A DNA stretch of 64,000 bases from Rhodospirillaceae bacterium (lineage in GTDB: Bacteria; Pseudomonadota; Alphaproteobacteria; Dongiales; Dongiaceae), in the NCBI GenBank assembly GCA_016712715.1, contig JADJQM010000001.1, forward strand, positions 887,001 through 951,000. Direction: 5' to 3'. Made by a program: the position numbers and the translations under genes. A model generated the notes under the pieces. The model ran no database searches and had not been told where the DNA came from. It was given only the letters and a program-made list of their open reading frames with translations. This document shows, piece by piece, positions 32,877-41,665 of this stretch. Within the stretch, counting starts at the first letter, position 1. Each line of letters opens with the position of its first letter.

Positions 32877-34259
32877 CTAGCTGCGCTTCCAGGTTGTGCC
32901 GGTAGGACCGTCCTCCAGCAGAATGCCTTCGGCAGCCAGGGCGTCTCGGATCCGGTCGGCCTCGGCGAAGTCCTTGGCCTTCCGGGCGGCAATCCGGGCT
33001 GCGATCTGTTCTTCGATCTCAGCTGCGCTGCGCCCCGCCCCGCTGTCATTCTGCTGTAACCAGGCCATCGGGTCCTGGTTGAGGATGCCCAGCAAGCCGG
33101 CCGCCCCCAGAATGGCGGCCTTGGCGGCGGCCTTCTTGGCGGGCGTCGTGGCCTTGTTGAGCTCCGTCACCAGTTCATGGACCTGGCTCACCGCCCAGGG
33201 CGTGTTGAGATCATCGGCAATCGCCGCCAGGACCTGATCGGTCGGCTGCGGCTCCACTTCGATATCGCTGACCTTGGCCAGGGCGCCATAGAAACGATCC
33301 AGCTGGATCTTGGCTTCCTGGATGCCGTCGCGGGTGATGTCGATCGGCTGCCGGTAATGAGCCGACAGCAGGGCAAGGCGGATCGCTTCACCGCGAAAGC
33401 CTTCATCCAGCAATTGGTGGACCGTGAAGAAGTTGCCGAGCGATTTCGACATCTTTTGCCCGTTCACCTGAACGAAGCCGTTGTGCAGCCAGAACTTGGC
33501 CATGACTTCCGAGCCGTGGGCGCAGCGGCTTTGCGCAATCTCGTTCTCATGATGTGGAAAGATGAGGTCGATACCGCCGGCATGAATATCAAACACTTCG
33601 CCCAGCAACTCGCCCGCCATGGCCGAGCATTCGATATGCCAGCCCGGCCGGCCGCGCCCCCAGGGGCTGTCCCACCCAGGTTGGTTGGCCTCGGACGGCT
33701 TCCACAGCACGAAGTCAGCCGGGTGCTTCTTGTAGGGCGCCACTTCAACCCGAGCACCGGCGATCATGTCGTCAAGGCTGCGGCCCGACAGTCCGCCGTA
33801 ATCCGACATCGACGGCACGTTGAACAGCACATGCCCTTCGGCCGCATAGGCATGGCCCTTGGAAATGAGCTGTTCGATCAACGTCACCATCTGCGGCACG
33901 AATTCGGTCGCCCGCGGCTCGCGGCTAGGCGGCATGGCACCCACTGCAGCCATGTCCTGGTGGTACCAGCCAGTCGTGCGCGTCGTGACGCTCTCGATGC
34001 TCTCGCCGTTTTTCTCGGCGGCGGCCATGATCTTGTCGTCGATGTCCGTGATGTTGCGGACATAGGTCACATGGTCCGCACCATACACATGACGCAGCAG
34101 CCGAAAGAGCACGTCGAAGCAGACCACCGGGCGCGCATTGCCGATATGGGCGTAATCCGAGACCGTCGGGCCGCAGACATACATGCGGACATTGTCGGGA
34201 TCGATCGGCGTGAAGACCTGCTTCTCGCGCTTAAGCGTATTGTAGAGATGAATCGTCAT
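32877..34259 (-). CDS. cysS: Cysteinyl-tRNA synthetase
   Basis: 460 residues. Y-V-C-G-P-T-V-S-D-Y-A-H-I-G-N-A-R carries both a zinc cysteine and the HIGH motif (H-I-G-N); the KMSKS-type motif is K-M-S-K-S near residue 270, and the C-terminal anticodon-binding helices are intact. It charges tRNA-Cys. It follows gltX after 27 bases on the same strand, and the two are probably cotranscribed. Confidence 0.97.
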   Translation of the reverse strand: MTIHLYNTLKREKQVFTPIDPDNVRMYVCGPTVSDYAHIGNARPVVCFDVLFRLLRHVYGADHVTYVRNITDIDDKIMAAAEKNGESIESVTTRTTGWYHQDMAAVGAMPPSREPRATEFVPQMVTLIEQLISKGHAYAAEGHVLFNVPSMSDYGGLSGRSLDDMIAGARVEVAPYKKHPADFVLWKPSEANQPGWDSPWGRGRPGWHIECSAMAGELLGEVFDIHAGGIDLIFPHHENEIAQSRCAHGSEVMAKFWLHNGFVQVNGQKMSKSLGNFFTVHQLLDEGFRGEAIRLALLSAHYRQPIDITRDGIQEAKIQLDRFYGALAKVSDIEVEPQPTDQVLAAIADDLNTPWAVSQVHELVTELNKATTPAKKAAAKAAILGAAGLLGILNQDPMAWLQQNDSGAGRSAAEIEEQIAARIAARKAKDFAEADRIRDALAAEGILLEDGPTGTTWKRS

Positions 34260-34286
34260 GTCATTTTCTTCCTCAACTGCGCGCGC

Positions 34287-35609
34287 TCAGGCATTCTCGC
34301 CACGCAGGCGGCGCAGGGTTTTTTCGCGACCGATCAGCGGGAGCAACAGGCGCATTTCCGGGCCATGCTCCAATCCCGTCAGCGCCTGGCGCAGCGGCAT
34401 GAACAGATCCTTGCCTTTGCGCCCAGTGGCTGCCTTCACTGCTTCGGTCCATGTCTTCCAGCTGCCCTCGTCCCAGGGCTCAGGCGGCAGAACATCGACA
34501 GCTGTTGCCGCAAAAGTGGGATCGGCGATGTGCGGCGTGATACTGCCCCTGCAGATGCGTTGCCATTCCCCAATCTCCTCGATCTTTTCTACGTTGGCAC
34601 GCGCTACGTCCCACAAGGCTGCATCGACATCGGTCAAGCCGACGCCGGCGAGATGCGCCTTGGCCTCCGCAAATGGCAGGTGGTGCAGCAGCTTCGCATT
34701 CAGATGCAGCAGTTCGGCCGGATCGAAGCGCGGGCTCGACTTGCCGAACTTGCCAAGATCGTGGGACGTCACCAGGTCTTCAAGATGCGGCACCACGACC
34801 AGCGGTACGCCGGTGCCGATATGGGCAAGATAGGTGTTGAGCGCCATCGGCTCCAGACCCTGCGCGCGCAGATCTGCAATGGACAATGCCCCTAAACGCT
34901 TCGAGAGCCCCTCGCCGGCAGCATCCACGAGCAGCGGCAGATGTGCAAAGCTCGGCGCGGTGTCGCCAAGAGCTTCGAATATCTGGATCTGGGTGCCGGT
35001 GTTCGTCACGTGGTCAGCGCCGCGGATGATATGCGTCATGGCAAGATCGATATCGTCCACGACCGAGGTAAATGTGTAGAGATAGCTGCCGTCGGCTCGG
35101 ATCAGCACCGGGTCCGACTGGCTGGCGGTATCGATATGTTCAGGACCCCGCACGAGATCTACCCACTGGACCTGGCGATGATCGAGCTTGAAGCGCCAGT
35201 AGGGGCGTTTGCCCTCGGCTTCCAGCTTGGCGCGATCCTCCTCGGTAAGCTTAAGCGCACCACGGTCATAGACCCGGTGGATTTTGCGCTTCAGCGCGAG
35301 TTCCTCAGCACTTTCGTAGCAGGGGTAGAGCCGTCCGCTGGCCTTGAGGCGCGCCGCCGCCGCGTCATAGGCGGGAATCCGGTCGACCTGGCGGGCGAAG
35401 CTGTCCCAGGTCAGGCCCAGCCAGGTGAGGTCCGCCTCGATCCCGGCGGCGAATTCAGGCGTCGAACGCTCAACATCGGTATCGTCAAGGCGCAGGAGGA
35501 AGCTGCCGTTGCGCTGGTGCGCAAACAGCCAATTATGCAGGGCAATATAGATATTGCCGACATGCAGCCGGCCCGTGGGGCTGGGTGCGAAGCGAACGCG
35601 AACCGACAT
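34287..35609 (-). CDS. gltX: Glutamyl-tRNA synthetase
   Basis: 440 residues, somewhat short for the family. F-A-P-S-P-T-G-R-L-H-V-G-N holds the HIGH-like H-V-G-N; the second motif appears as L-S-K-R in G-L-S-K-R-L-G. Alphaproteobacteria often have two GltX copies; this resembles the shorter one and could prefer tRNA-Gln or tRNA-Glu. Start ATG 35609. Followed by cysS after 27 bases. Confidence 0.95.
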   Translation of the reverse strand: MSVRVRFAPSPTGRLHVGNIYIALHNWLFAHQRNGSFLLRLDDTDVERSTPEFAAGIEADLTWLGLTWDSFARQVDRIPAYDAAAARLKASGRLYPCYESAEELALKRKIHRVYDRGALKLTEEDRAKLEAEGKRPYWRFKLDHRQVQWVDLVRGPEHIDTASQSDPVLIRADGSYLYTFTSVVDDIDLAMTHIIRGADHVTNTGTQIQIFEALGDTAPSFAHLPLLVDAAGEGLSKRLGALSIADLRAQGLEPMALNTYLAHIGTGVPLVVVPHLEDLVTSHDLGKFGKSSPRFDPAELLHLNAKLLHHLPFAEAKAHLAGVGLTDVDAALWDVARANVEKIEEIGEWQRICRGSITPHIADPTFAATAVDVLPPEPWDEGSWKTWTEAVKAATGRKGKDLFMPLRQALTGLEHGPEMRLLLPLIGREKTLRRLRGENA

Positions 35610-35674
35610 CAGAACACTCGATTTCCATCAGTTTTGCCTATCCCCCAAACTTCCCCCCTAAATGGGGCGCTGGC

Positions 35675-37333
35675 CTATTGGGGCCGGAAGCCGTTGGTGA
35701 TCGGATAACGCCGGTCCTTACCAAAGGCGCGCCGCGAGATCTTGACCCCCGGGGGAGCCTGGCGGCGCTTGTATTCGGCCAGATCCAGCATCCGCCAGAC
35801 CCGCAGGACCGTGGCCCTGTCATAGCCTTTGGCGACGATCTGGTCCACGGCCATCTCCTGCTCCACCAGACAGGTCAGAATGCCGTCCAGCACGTCATAG
35901 GGCGGCAATGTGTCCTGATCGGTCTGGTCCGGCTTCAGCTCCGCCGAGGGGGGTTTCGTGATGACCCGGTCGGGCATGACCGGTCCCAGCGGTCCCAGGG
36001 CGCCATCCGGGCGGTGCTGGTTGCGCCAGCGGGAGAGCGCAAAAACCGTCACCTTGTAAATGTCCTTCAGGACTGAATAACCACCACACATATCGCCGTA
36101 AAGTGTCGCATAACCCACCGACATTTCAGACTTGTTGCCGGTGGTCAGCAGCATATGGCCGAGCTTGTTGGACATGGCCATCAAGGTCATGCCGCGGGCG
36201 CGGCTCTGAATGTTTTCCTCGGTCGTGTCCTTCTGCGTCCCGGCGAAAATGTCGCGCAGCATCGTGTCGAAGGCTTGCATCGCCGGTTCGATCGAAACGA
36301 TGTCATAGCGAATGCCAAGCAGTTTCGCGCAAGCGGCGGCATCGTCCAGGCTGTCCTGACTGGTGTAGGGCGACGGCATCATGACGGCGCGCACCCGGTC
36401 AGCACCCAATGCATCGACCGCGACGGCCACCGACAAGGCGGAATCGATACCACCCGAGAGGCCCAGCAGGATGCCAGGAAAGCGGTTCTTCTCGACATAG
36501 TCCTTGAGGCCCAGGACCATCGCCCGGTAGATCGATTCCATGGAATCGAGGGTCGGCGCGATGTTGGCCGGCAGGCACAGCCAGCCAGCATTGCCGCGCT
36601 GCCATTCCGTCACGACCACCTTCTCCTCGAAGGACGGCAAGCGGGCGCGCATCTGCCGGCCGCGATCCAACACGAAGGAATCGCCGTCGAAGACCAGTTC
36701 GTCCTGGCCACCCACCTGGTTCACATAGACGATCGGCAAATCCGTCTCGTCCTGGCGCGACCCGGCGATATCGAGCCGCTGTTCCGGCTTGTCATGATCA
36801 TAGGGGCTGCCATTGGGTACCAGCAGCAGATCCGCGCCGTGTTGCTTGAGATGCCCGGCGGTGGCCGGAAACCACAGATCCTCGCAGATCATCAGGCCGA
36901 GGCGCACGCCGTTGAAATCGACCGGCTCGGGCAAGGGACCGGGCACGAAGACGCGCTTTTCGTCGAACACGCCGTAATTCGGCAGATCGTATTTGAACCG
37001 CTTGGCAAGAATCTGGCCGTCGCCCAGCAGGAAGGCGCCGTTATAGAGCTTGCCCTCTTCCATCCAGGGAGAGCCGACGATGATCGCCGGTCCACCCTCC
37101 GCCGTTTCCTTGGCCAGCGTTTCGACACCCTGCCGGCAGGCGTCCTGGAACGCCGGTTTCAGCACCAGATCCTCGGGCGGATAGCCCGAGACAACCAGTT
37201 CCGGCGCCAGCACCAGGTCGGCCCCATTGGCGGCCGCCTCGGCGCGCGCCTGGCGGATACGGGTCACATTGCCGGCAACATCGCCGAGCTTGGGGTTGAT
37301 CTGTGCTAGGGCAATTTTGATTTTATCAGTCAT
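35675..37333 (-). CDS. nadE: Glutamine-dependent NAD(+) synthetase
   Basis: 552 residues. The N-terminal nitrilase-type glutaminase (about 5-260) has the Glu of A-P-E-L-V-V-S-G, a Lys in K-R-F-K-Y-D-L-P-N-Y-G-V-F-D-E and the Cys of L-M-I-C-E-D-L. The C-terminal synthetase holds the ATP pyrophosphatase loop L-S-G-G-I-D-S-A-L and P-P-S-A-E-L-K-P-D-Q-T-D-Q-D. It converts nicotinate adenine dinucleotide to NAD, using glutamine as ammonia source. The pncB gene lies 434 bases away on the same strand beyond a small opposite gene, hinting at a NAD salvage neighbourhood. Confidence 0.97.
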   Translation of the reverse strand: MTDKIKIALAQINPKLGDVAGNVTRIRQARAEAAANGADLVLAPELVVSGYPPEDLVLKPAFQDACRQGVETLAKETAEGGPAIIVGSPWMEEGKLYNGAFLLGDGQILAKRFKYDLPNYGVFDEKRVFVPGPLPEPVDFNGVRLGLMICEDLWFPATAGHLKQHGADLLLVPNGSPYDHDKPEQRLDIAGSRQDETDLPIVYVNQVGGQDELVFDGDSFVLDRGRQMRARLPSFEEKVVVTEWQRGNAGWLCLPANIAPTLDSMESIYRAMVLGLKDYVEKNRFPGILLGLSGGIDSALSVAVAVDALGADRVRAVMMPSPYTSQDSLDDAAACAKLLGIRYDIVSIEPAMQAFDTMLRDIFAGTQKDTTEENIQSRARGMTLMAMSNKLGHMLLTTGNKSEMSVGYATLYGDMCGGYSVLKDIYKVTVFALSRWRNQHRPDGALGPLGPVMPDRVITKPPSAELKPDQTDQDTLPPYDVLDGILTCLVEQEMAVDQIVAKGYDRATVLRVWRMLDLAEYKRRQAPPGVKISRRAFGKDRRYPITNGFRPQ

Positions 37334-37457
37334 GATGGGAACTTAACTGCCGTCCGGATGATGTCAATTGCCCAGCACACAAGGCCGGCATGCGGCGGGT
37401 TTTGGGCCCGGTTTTGCTTATGCTAGGCTGCAACCGGGTGGCGGCTGAGAGGAGAGT

Positions 37458-37763
37458 ATGATGCAGAAGTCTTTGATGACACTGGCCGCAATGGCGCTGG
37501 CCCTGGCGGCGGCGACGCCAGCCCTGGCGCAAAGTGCCGAGATCCTGACACCCACGCCGGTAATCGAACCGGCCGGCAACCGCTATATCCTGATGGTGCT
37601 CGACCAAGGGTCGCGCGACCTCACCAAGGGCCGTACCAAGGTCAACATGCTGCTCGATACCAAGACCGGCAAGACCTGGATCCTGGAATTCGGCGTGAAG
37701 CAGAACAGCAATGAGAACGGCTATGTCTGGTCTGAAGTACCGTTCAACCAGGCGCCGAAGTAA
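37458..37763 (+). CDS. Small secreted protein of unknown function
   Basis: 101 residues. A clear Sec signal peptide ends at A-L-A-Q (about residue 25). The mature 76 residues contain N-R-Y-I-L-M-V-L-D-Q and T-K-T-G-K-T-W-I-L-E, a beta-rich pattern ending in W-S-E-V-P-F. I recognise no named family; the T-G-K-T-W motif resembles small periplasmic proteins with a lone beta domain. GGAGAG lies upstream. It points toward pncB with a three-base gap between stops. Confidence 0.7.
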   Translation: MMQKSLMTLAAMALALAAATPALAQSAEILTPTPVIEPAGNRYILMVLDQGSRDLTKGRTKVNMLLDTKTGKTWILEFGVKQNSNENGYVWSEVPFNQAPK

Positions 37764-37766
37764 GGC

Positions 37767-38942
37767 CTATTTCCGGAACAGGAACTCGCGGCCGACCTTC
37801 ACGCGCTTGACGCCGTTGTATTCGATGATATCGGCGGTGGCGTAGGTCTCGGTCCAGCGCTGCGGCAGGAACGACCCCGTCCCCACCACATCGATCGGCG
37901 CCTGCGCTTCAGCCATCACCTTGCACTTGGCCGGATCAAAACCAGAGGACGCCACGATCTTCACCTTTTGGAAGCCCTCGCGGTTGAGGGCGTCTCGCAG
38001 ATGCCAGATGGCGGCCGCCGAAACACCGGCACCGACCAGATGACGGAGTTCGCTCTCGCTGCGATAGCCGCGGATGACCTTCGGCACATGGCGATCCATC
38101 ACGGCATAGGATGCCGGCGGATCGAGGCCTTCGATAAATCGGCTGCCCGGCGTATCGATGCGAACCGACAATTGCCCCAGCGAGGCCATCGCGGCGAAAC
38201 GCCTGGCAACCGTGAGCGCATCCGTCACTTCACGGCCAAAATAATCGACCAGCACGGTCATCGGCTCGTCGGGAAACGTTTCGTGGAACATCTCCGCCGC
38301 ACGCAATGTCGACCCAGCGTAGCCGATGAGGGCGTGAGGCATGGTGCCTAGCGCCTTCTCGCGGCCGAAATAGTGGGCGGTTGCTTGGGTCGCATTGCCG
38401 ATGAAGCCGGTCGCCTTGACCTTGCGGCCAGCGCGGGCCGAACCCACCGACGCGGCATAGGCCATCATCTCTGCCATTTCCAGCCCGGCGCAGTGCCGCG
38501 CATCCATGGCGAGGAAGGCGATATTCGGAAGATCGGCGCACATGGTGAAGGCATTGAACGCCGCCACACAAGCTGGACCCAGTTTCATCAGCAGCAATGT
38601 CTCGAGATCGGCAAGATGCACGAAGGAGCCGGTGACATACATGATCGGCTCACCAGCGCCGACCCACCTGCCCTCTTCGTACTGGACGTCGATTTCGAAC
38701 TCGGTGCCCCGCTCGATGGCCATCTGCTGCAGCCAAGCGAGCGCCAGGCGCGGCGCCGAAATCACGGGACGGCGCATGAAGATCGCATAGGTGACCTTGA
38801 CGTCGCCAAACTTGGCGACCGTCGCCTTGGTCTTCAGGAAATACTGGTCGGACCAGTCGGCAACCTGGTCGGAAGCCGGGCCGCTCACCGGCCCGGCATC
38901 CTTCCCGTTGGCGTTACGAGGCTTCGGCGATGCGTTGTCCAC
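37767..38942 (-). CDS. pncB: Nicotinate phosphoribosyltransferase
   Basis: 391 residues. The NAPRTase fold shows Y-F-L-K-T-K near the start, C-A-D-L-P-N-I, H-A-L-I-G-Y-A-G-S-T (substrate region), V-L-V-D-Y-F-G-R-E and late K-I-V-A-S-S-G-F-D. It makes nicotinate mononucleotide from nicotinate and PRPP in NAD salvage; nadE is close by. The annotated ATG at 38942 overlaps the end of the DAHP synthase gene by 29 bases; no better start is seen before W-S-D-Q-Y-F. Confidence 0.92.
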   Translation of the reverse strand: MDNASPKPRNANGKDAGPVSGPASDQVADWSDQYFLKTKATVAKFGDVKVTYAIFMRRPVISAPRLALAWLQQMAIERGTEFEIDVQYEEGRWVGAGEPIMYVTGSFVHLADLETLLLMKLGPACVAAFNAFTMCADLPNIAFLAMDARHCAGLEMAEMMAYAASVGSARAGRKVKATGFIGNATQATAHYFGREKALGTMPHALIGYAGSTLRAAEMFHETFPDEPMTVLVDYFGREVTDALTVARRFAAMASLGQLSVRIDTPGSRFIEGLDPPASYAVMDRHVPKVIRGYRSESELRHLVGAGVSAAAIWHLRDALNREGFQKVKIVASSGFDPAKCKVMAEAQAPIDVVGTGSFLPQRWTETYATADIIEYNGVKRVKVGREFLFRK

Positions 38943-40293
38943 CGGCGCGCTCCGCTTTCAATTGCTCGGCTATCAAGAAGGCGAGTTCCAACGCCTGGGT
39001 GGCGTTGAGACGCGGATCGCAATGGGTATGGTAACGGTCAGCGAGGGCTTCCTCGGTCACCGCCTTGGCGCCACCGGTGCATTCGGTCACATCCTGGCCG
39101 GTCATCTCGAAATGAACGCCGCCGGCATGGGTGCCTTCGGCCCGGTGCACGTCGAAGAAGCCGCGCACTTCGCCGAGGATCCGGTCGAACGGACGCGTCT
39201 TGTAGCCGGTCGAGGATTTGATCGTGTTGCCATGCATCGGATCGCAGGACCAGACCACCTTGCCGCCATGGCGCTTCACGGCGCGCACCAGCGGCGGCAG
39301 CTTGGCTTCGACCTTGTCATGAGCCATACGCGCGATGAGCGTCAGGCGGCCCGGGATGTTCTGCGGGTTGAGGATATCGATCAACCGCAGCAATTCATCG
39401 GGATCCATCGACGGACCGCATTTGAGGCCGATCGGATTCTGGATGCCGCGCATGAACTCGACATGAGCCCCGTCCGGCTGACGCGTGCGGTCGCCGATCC
39501 ACAGCATATGGGCCGAACAGCCATACCACTTGCCGGTCAAGCTGTCGGTACGGGTCAAGGTCTGCTCGAAGTTGAGCAGCAAGGCCTCATGGCTGGTGAA
39601 GAATTCGGTCTCGCGGATCTGCGGAACGGTCTCGGAGGTGAGGCCGCAGGCGGCCATGAAATCGAGCGTCTCGGACAGGCGATCGGCCAGTTCCTTGTAG
39701 CGATGGCCCAAGGGGCTGTCGGCCACGAAATCGAGGTTCCAGCGATGCACCTTATGGAGATCGGCAAAACCGCCCTGTGCGAAAGCGCGCAGCAGATTGA
39801 GCGTCGCCGCCGACTGGTTATAGGCCTGCAGCAAGCGTTCCGGATCCGGGATACGCGCCGCCGCCGTGAATTCGATGCCGTTGATGTTGTCACCGCGATA
39901 GCTCGGCAGCTCAACACCGTCGATCATTTCGGTGGGTGCCGAGCGCGGCTTGGCGAACTGGCCGGCCATGCGACCGATCTTCACGATCGGCATCGCGGCG
40001 CCATAGGTCAGCACCACCGCCATCTGCAGCAGCACACGGAAGGTGTCGCGGATGTTGTTGGCCGAAAATTCGGCAAAGCTCTCGGCGCAATCGCCGCCCT
40101 GCAGCAGGAAGGCTTTGCCTTCCGCCACCGCACCCAGCGCTTCGGTGAGGCGCCGCGCCTCGCCGGCAAAGACGAGCGGCGGATAGGTGCGCAGGCGATC
40201 CTCGACCGAGGCCAGCTTGGCGGCATCGGGATATTGCGGAACCTGGGAGATCGGCTTGTCGCGCCAGCTCTCCGGCGACCATTTCGTGCTCAT
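38914..40293 (-). CDS. aroG: Class II 3-deoxy-D-arabino-heptulosonate 7-phosphate synthase
   Basis: 459 residues from ATG 40293, preceded by GAGG; the frame runs on to 40518 but the added residues lie over an AT-rich promoter region. Class II (plant-type) landmarks are L-L-Q-G-G-D-C-A-E-S-F, R-G-D-N-I-N-G, E-A-L-L-L-N-F-E-Q-T-L-T-R, G-L-K-C-G-P-S-M and V-V-W-S-C-D-P-M-H-G-N-T. It condenses PEP and erythrose 4-phosphate, the first step to aromatic amino acids. A sigma70-like promoter is at 40352-40380. Confidence 0.95.
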   Translation of the reverse strand: MSTKWSPESWRDKPISQVPQYPDAAKLASVEDRLRTYPPLVFAGEARRLTEALGAVAEGKAFLLQGGDCAESFAEFSANNIRDTFRVLLQMAVVLTYGAAMPIVKIGRMAGQFAKPRSAPTEMIDGVELPSYRGDNINGIEFTAAARIPDPERLLQAYNQSAATLNLLRAFAQGGFADLHKVHRWNLDFVADSPLGHRYKELADRLSETLDFMAACGLTSETVPQIRETEFFTSHEALLLNFEQTLTRTDSLTGKWYGCSAHMLWIGDRTRQPDGAHVEFMRGIQNPIGLKCGPSMDPDELLRLIDILNPQNIPGRLTLIARMAHDKVEAKLPPLVRAVKRHGGKVVWSCDPMHGNTIKSSTGYKTRPFDRILGEVRGFFDVHRAEGTHAGGVHFEMTGQDVTECTGGAKAVTEEALADRYHTHCDPRLNATQALELAFLIAEQLKAERAGGQRIAEAS

Positions 40294-40351
40294 CATATGC
40301 CTCGACTTAAGCGCCCGCGGGACTGTCCCGCTATGGATAACAGGGGCATTG

Positions 40352-40380
40352 TATATATGATTTATGCGACCTTCATGCAA
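40352..40380 (-). promoter_or_regulatory. Sigma70-like promoter of the DAHP synthase gene
   Basis: On the minus strand: TTGCAT at 40380-40375, a 17-base spacer, and TATATA at 40357-40352, about 60 bases before the ATG. A second -10-like TATAAT lies at 40416-40411. The 40294-40453 interval is an AT-rich island. Confidence 0.6.
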
Positions 40381-40453
40381 ACTATGGCGCAATCCATCAC
40401 AAGCCATTGTATTATATATAGAAACTGCAATCCGGAGCACTGATGCTGGCGTC

Positions 40454-41032
40454 TCAAAGACCTTGGCCGCCTTCCACTCGCCCGATGTCTGGATCGCCGA
40501 GGCGAACAACCAATTCACCCAGATAATCTACCCGCAGCGGCACATATTGCCAGTTGCCATCCCGCACCGGATCATAGCGATGCCGTTCGCGGAGAGGAAT
40601 GCGAAGGGTCGTGCTCCCAAGTGTCTCTGGCGACAAATTGCGCACGAGGCGTGAATCGGTCCCTTCACCCGTTTCAAAACCCTGATTCGAGATCCAGCTC
40701 GTCTCAAAACTGGTCTGCCCGATAAAGACGGCACTGGAGGCGTCATGCGAGATGACCAGTTCGGACCGGCTCGGCGTTACACCGATCATGGCGACGCGCA
40801 CCTCAATGCGAGCAACGTGAATCTTCAGCGTCTCGCCACCGAGGAGACAAGCGGCGCCGCTTGCCTTCCGACCAATTCCGGGAACGTAAATTGGCGCTGG
40901 CTCATCGAGTGCGTATACCTCATAGGAGATGTAGACGGCCCGCGCACTGTTGCAGTTCAGCGTATCCACCTCCGCTACGGCGGGTGCCGCAGCAAGGCAG
41001 CTCAATGCGGCAACGATCCACCAGCGCAGCAT
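40454..41032 (-). CDS. Secreted protein of unknown function
   Basis: 192 residues. A Sec signal peptide ends at A-V-A-E (about residue 20). The mature part has two N-terminal cysteines (L-N-C-N, A-A-C-L), alternating strands, and a polar C-terminus rich in Arg and Asp (I-P-L-R-E-R-H-R-Y-D-P-V-R-D). No recognised domain. Followed downstream by the aroG promoter island; the next upstream gene is also a small exported protein. Confidence 0.6.
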   Translation of the reverse strand: MLRWWIVAALSCLAAAPAVAEVDTLNCNSARAVYISYEVYALDEPAPIYVPGIGRKASGAACLLGGETLKIHVARIEVRVAMIGVTPSRSELVISHDASSAVFIGQTSFETSWISNQGFETGEGTDSRLVRNLSPETLGSTTLRIPLRERHRYDPVRDGNWQYVPLRVDYLGELVVRLGDPDIGRVEGGQGL

Positions 41033-41127
41033 GCTTGTCCCCTCTCCTGTGGAGGGCGATGCTAAGGCTTAGGTATGAGAGATTCTATCGGGGTAAACGC
41101 GACATTGACTGCTTCACGGGTTCGTGA

Positions 41128-41577
41128 TCAAGGCGCAACCTTTACCACCTGACCCTTCAAAGCGACGCCCGCCACGATGGCGCCAGCATGACACTCATAG
41201 TGGGTGGCGCTCGAAAATGGCTTCTTCTTGTAGTAGCTGACGATGCCGACGACGGCATTGCCACCTTCCGCCAGGGCCCGCTCGCCAAGCTCCTTCAGGG
41301 CCGAGAGCATAGCCCAGGTACAGGCCTCTTCATCCTGTTTGCCGAAGGAGTTGGTTTTCCGGTTGGTGACGAACTCGCCCAGATCTTGGCCAGCGGGTGC
41401 CGACTGGCCGGCGAAGTAGAATTTCACCCCGGCTGGTACCGCCTCGGCATAGCGCGGGTCGGCCGCAACATCGGCGATTTTCAGCTCATAACGTGTGTCC
41501 CGCGCTTCGGCCGGCATTGCCTGGATAGCGGTCAAGGATAGGAGGACGGCCAGGGCGAGGCAGAATTGCAGGCGCAT
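41128..41577 (-). CDS. Small exported protein, family often mislabelled excinuclease
   Basis: 149 residues from ATG 41577; the 22-residue extension to 41643 lies before the signal peptide and is unlikely. A Sec signal ends near A-E-A-R (about 25). The mature domain has K-F-Y-F-A-G-Q, a Cys in E-A-C-T-W-A-M-L-S-A-L, G-G-N-A-V-V-G-I-V-S-Y-Y-K-K and E-C-H-A-G-A-I-V-A-G-V-A-L. Many databases carry this family as excinuclease ATPase subunit by error. Real function unknown; a periplasmic fold with one disulphide is plausible. Confidence 0.75.
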   Translation of the reverse strand: MRLQFCLALAVLLSLTAIQAMPAEARDTRYELKIADVAADPRYAEAVPAGVKFYFAGQSAPAGQDLGEFVTNRKTNSFGKQDEEACTWAMLSALKELGERALAEGGNAVVGIVSYYKKKPFSSATHYECHAGAIVAGVALKGQVVKVAP

Positions 41578-41665
41578 CAATATCTCCAATGTCGTCAGGC
41601 GACGGTGAACATTCCAATGCCATGAGGCATCGGGAAGTTCCATCGCTCTTTGTGAGACCTATGTG

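Noticed and set aside
33177..34895. 572-codon plus-strand open frame
   Set aside because: Antisense to cysS and gltX, both clearly real.
38791..40443. 550-codon plus-strand open frame
   Set aside because: It lies antisense to the DAHP synthase and pncB genes; length comes from GC-biased codon use on the real strand and the residues match nothing.
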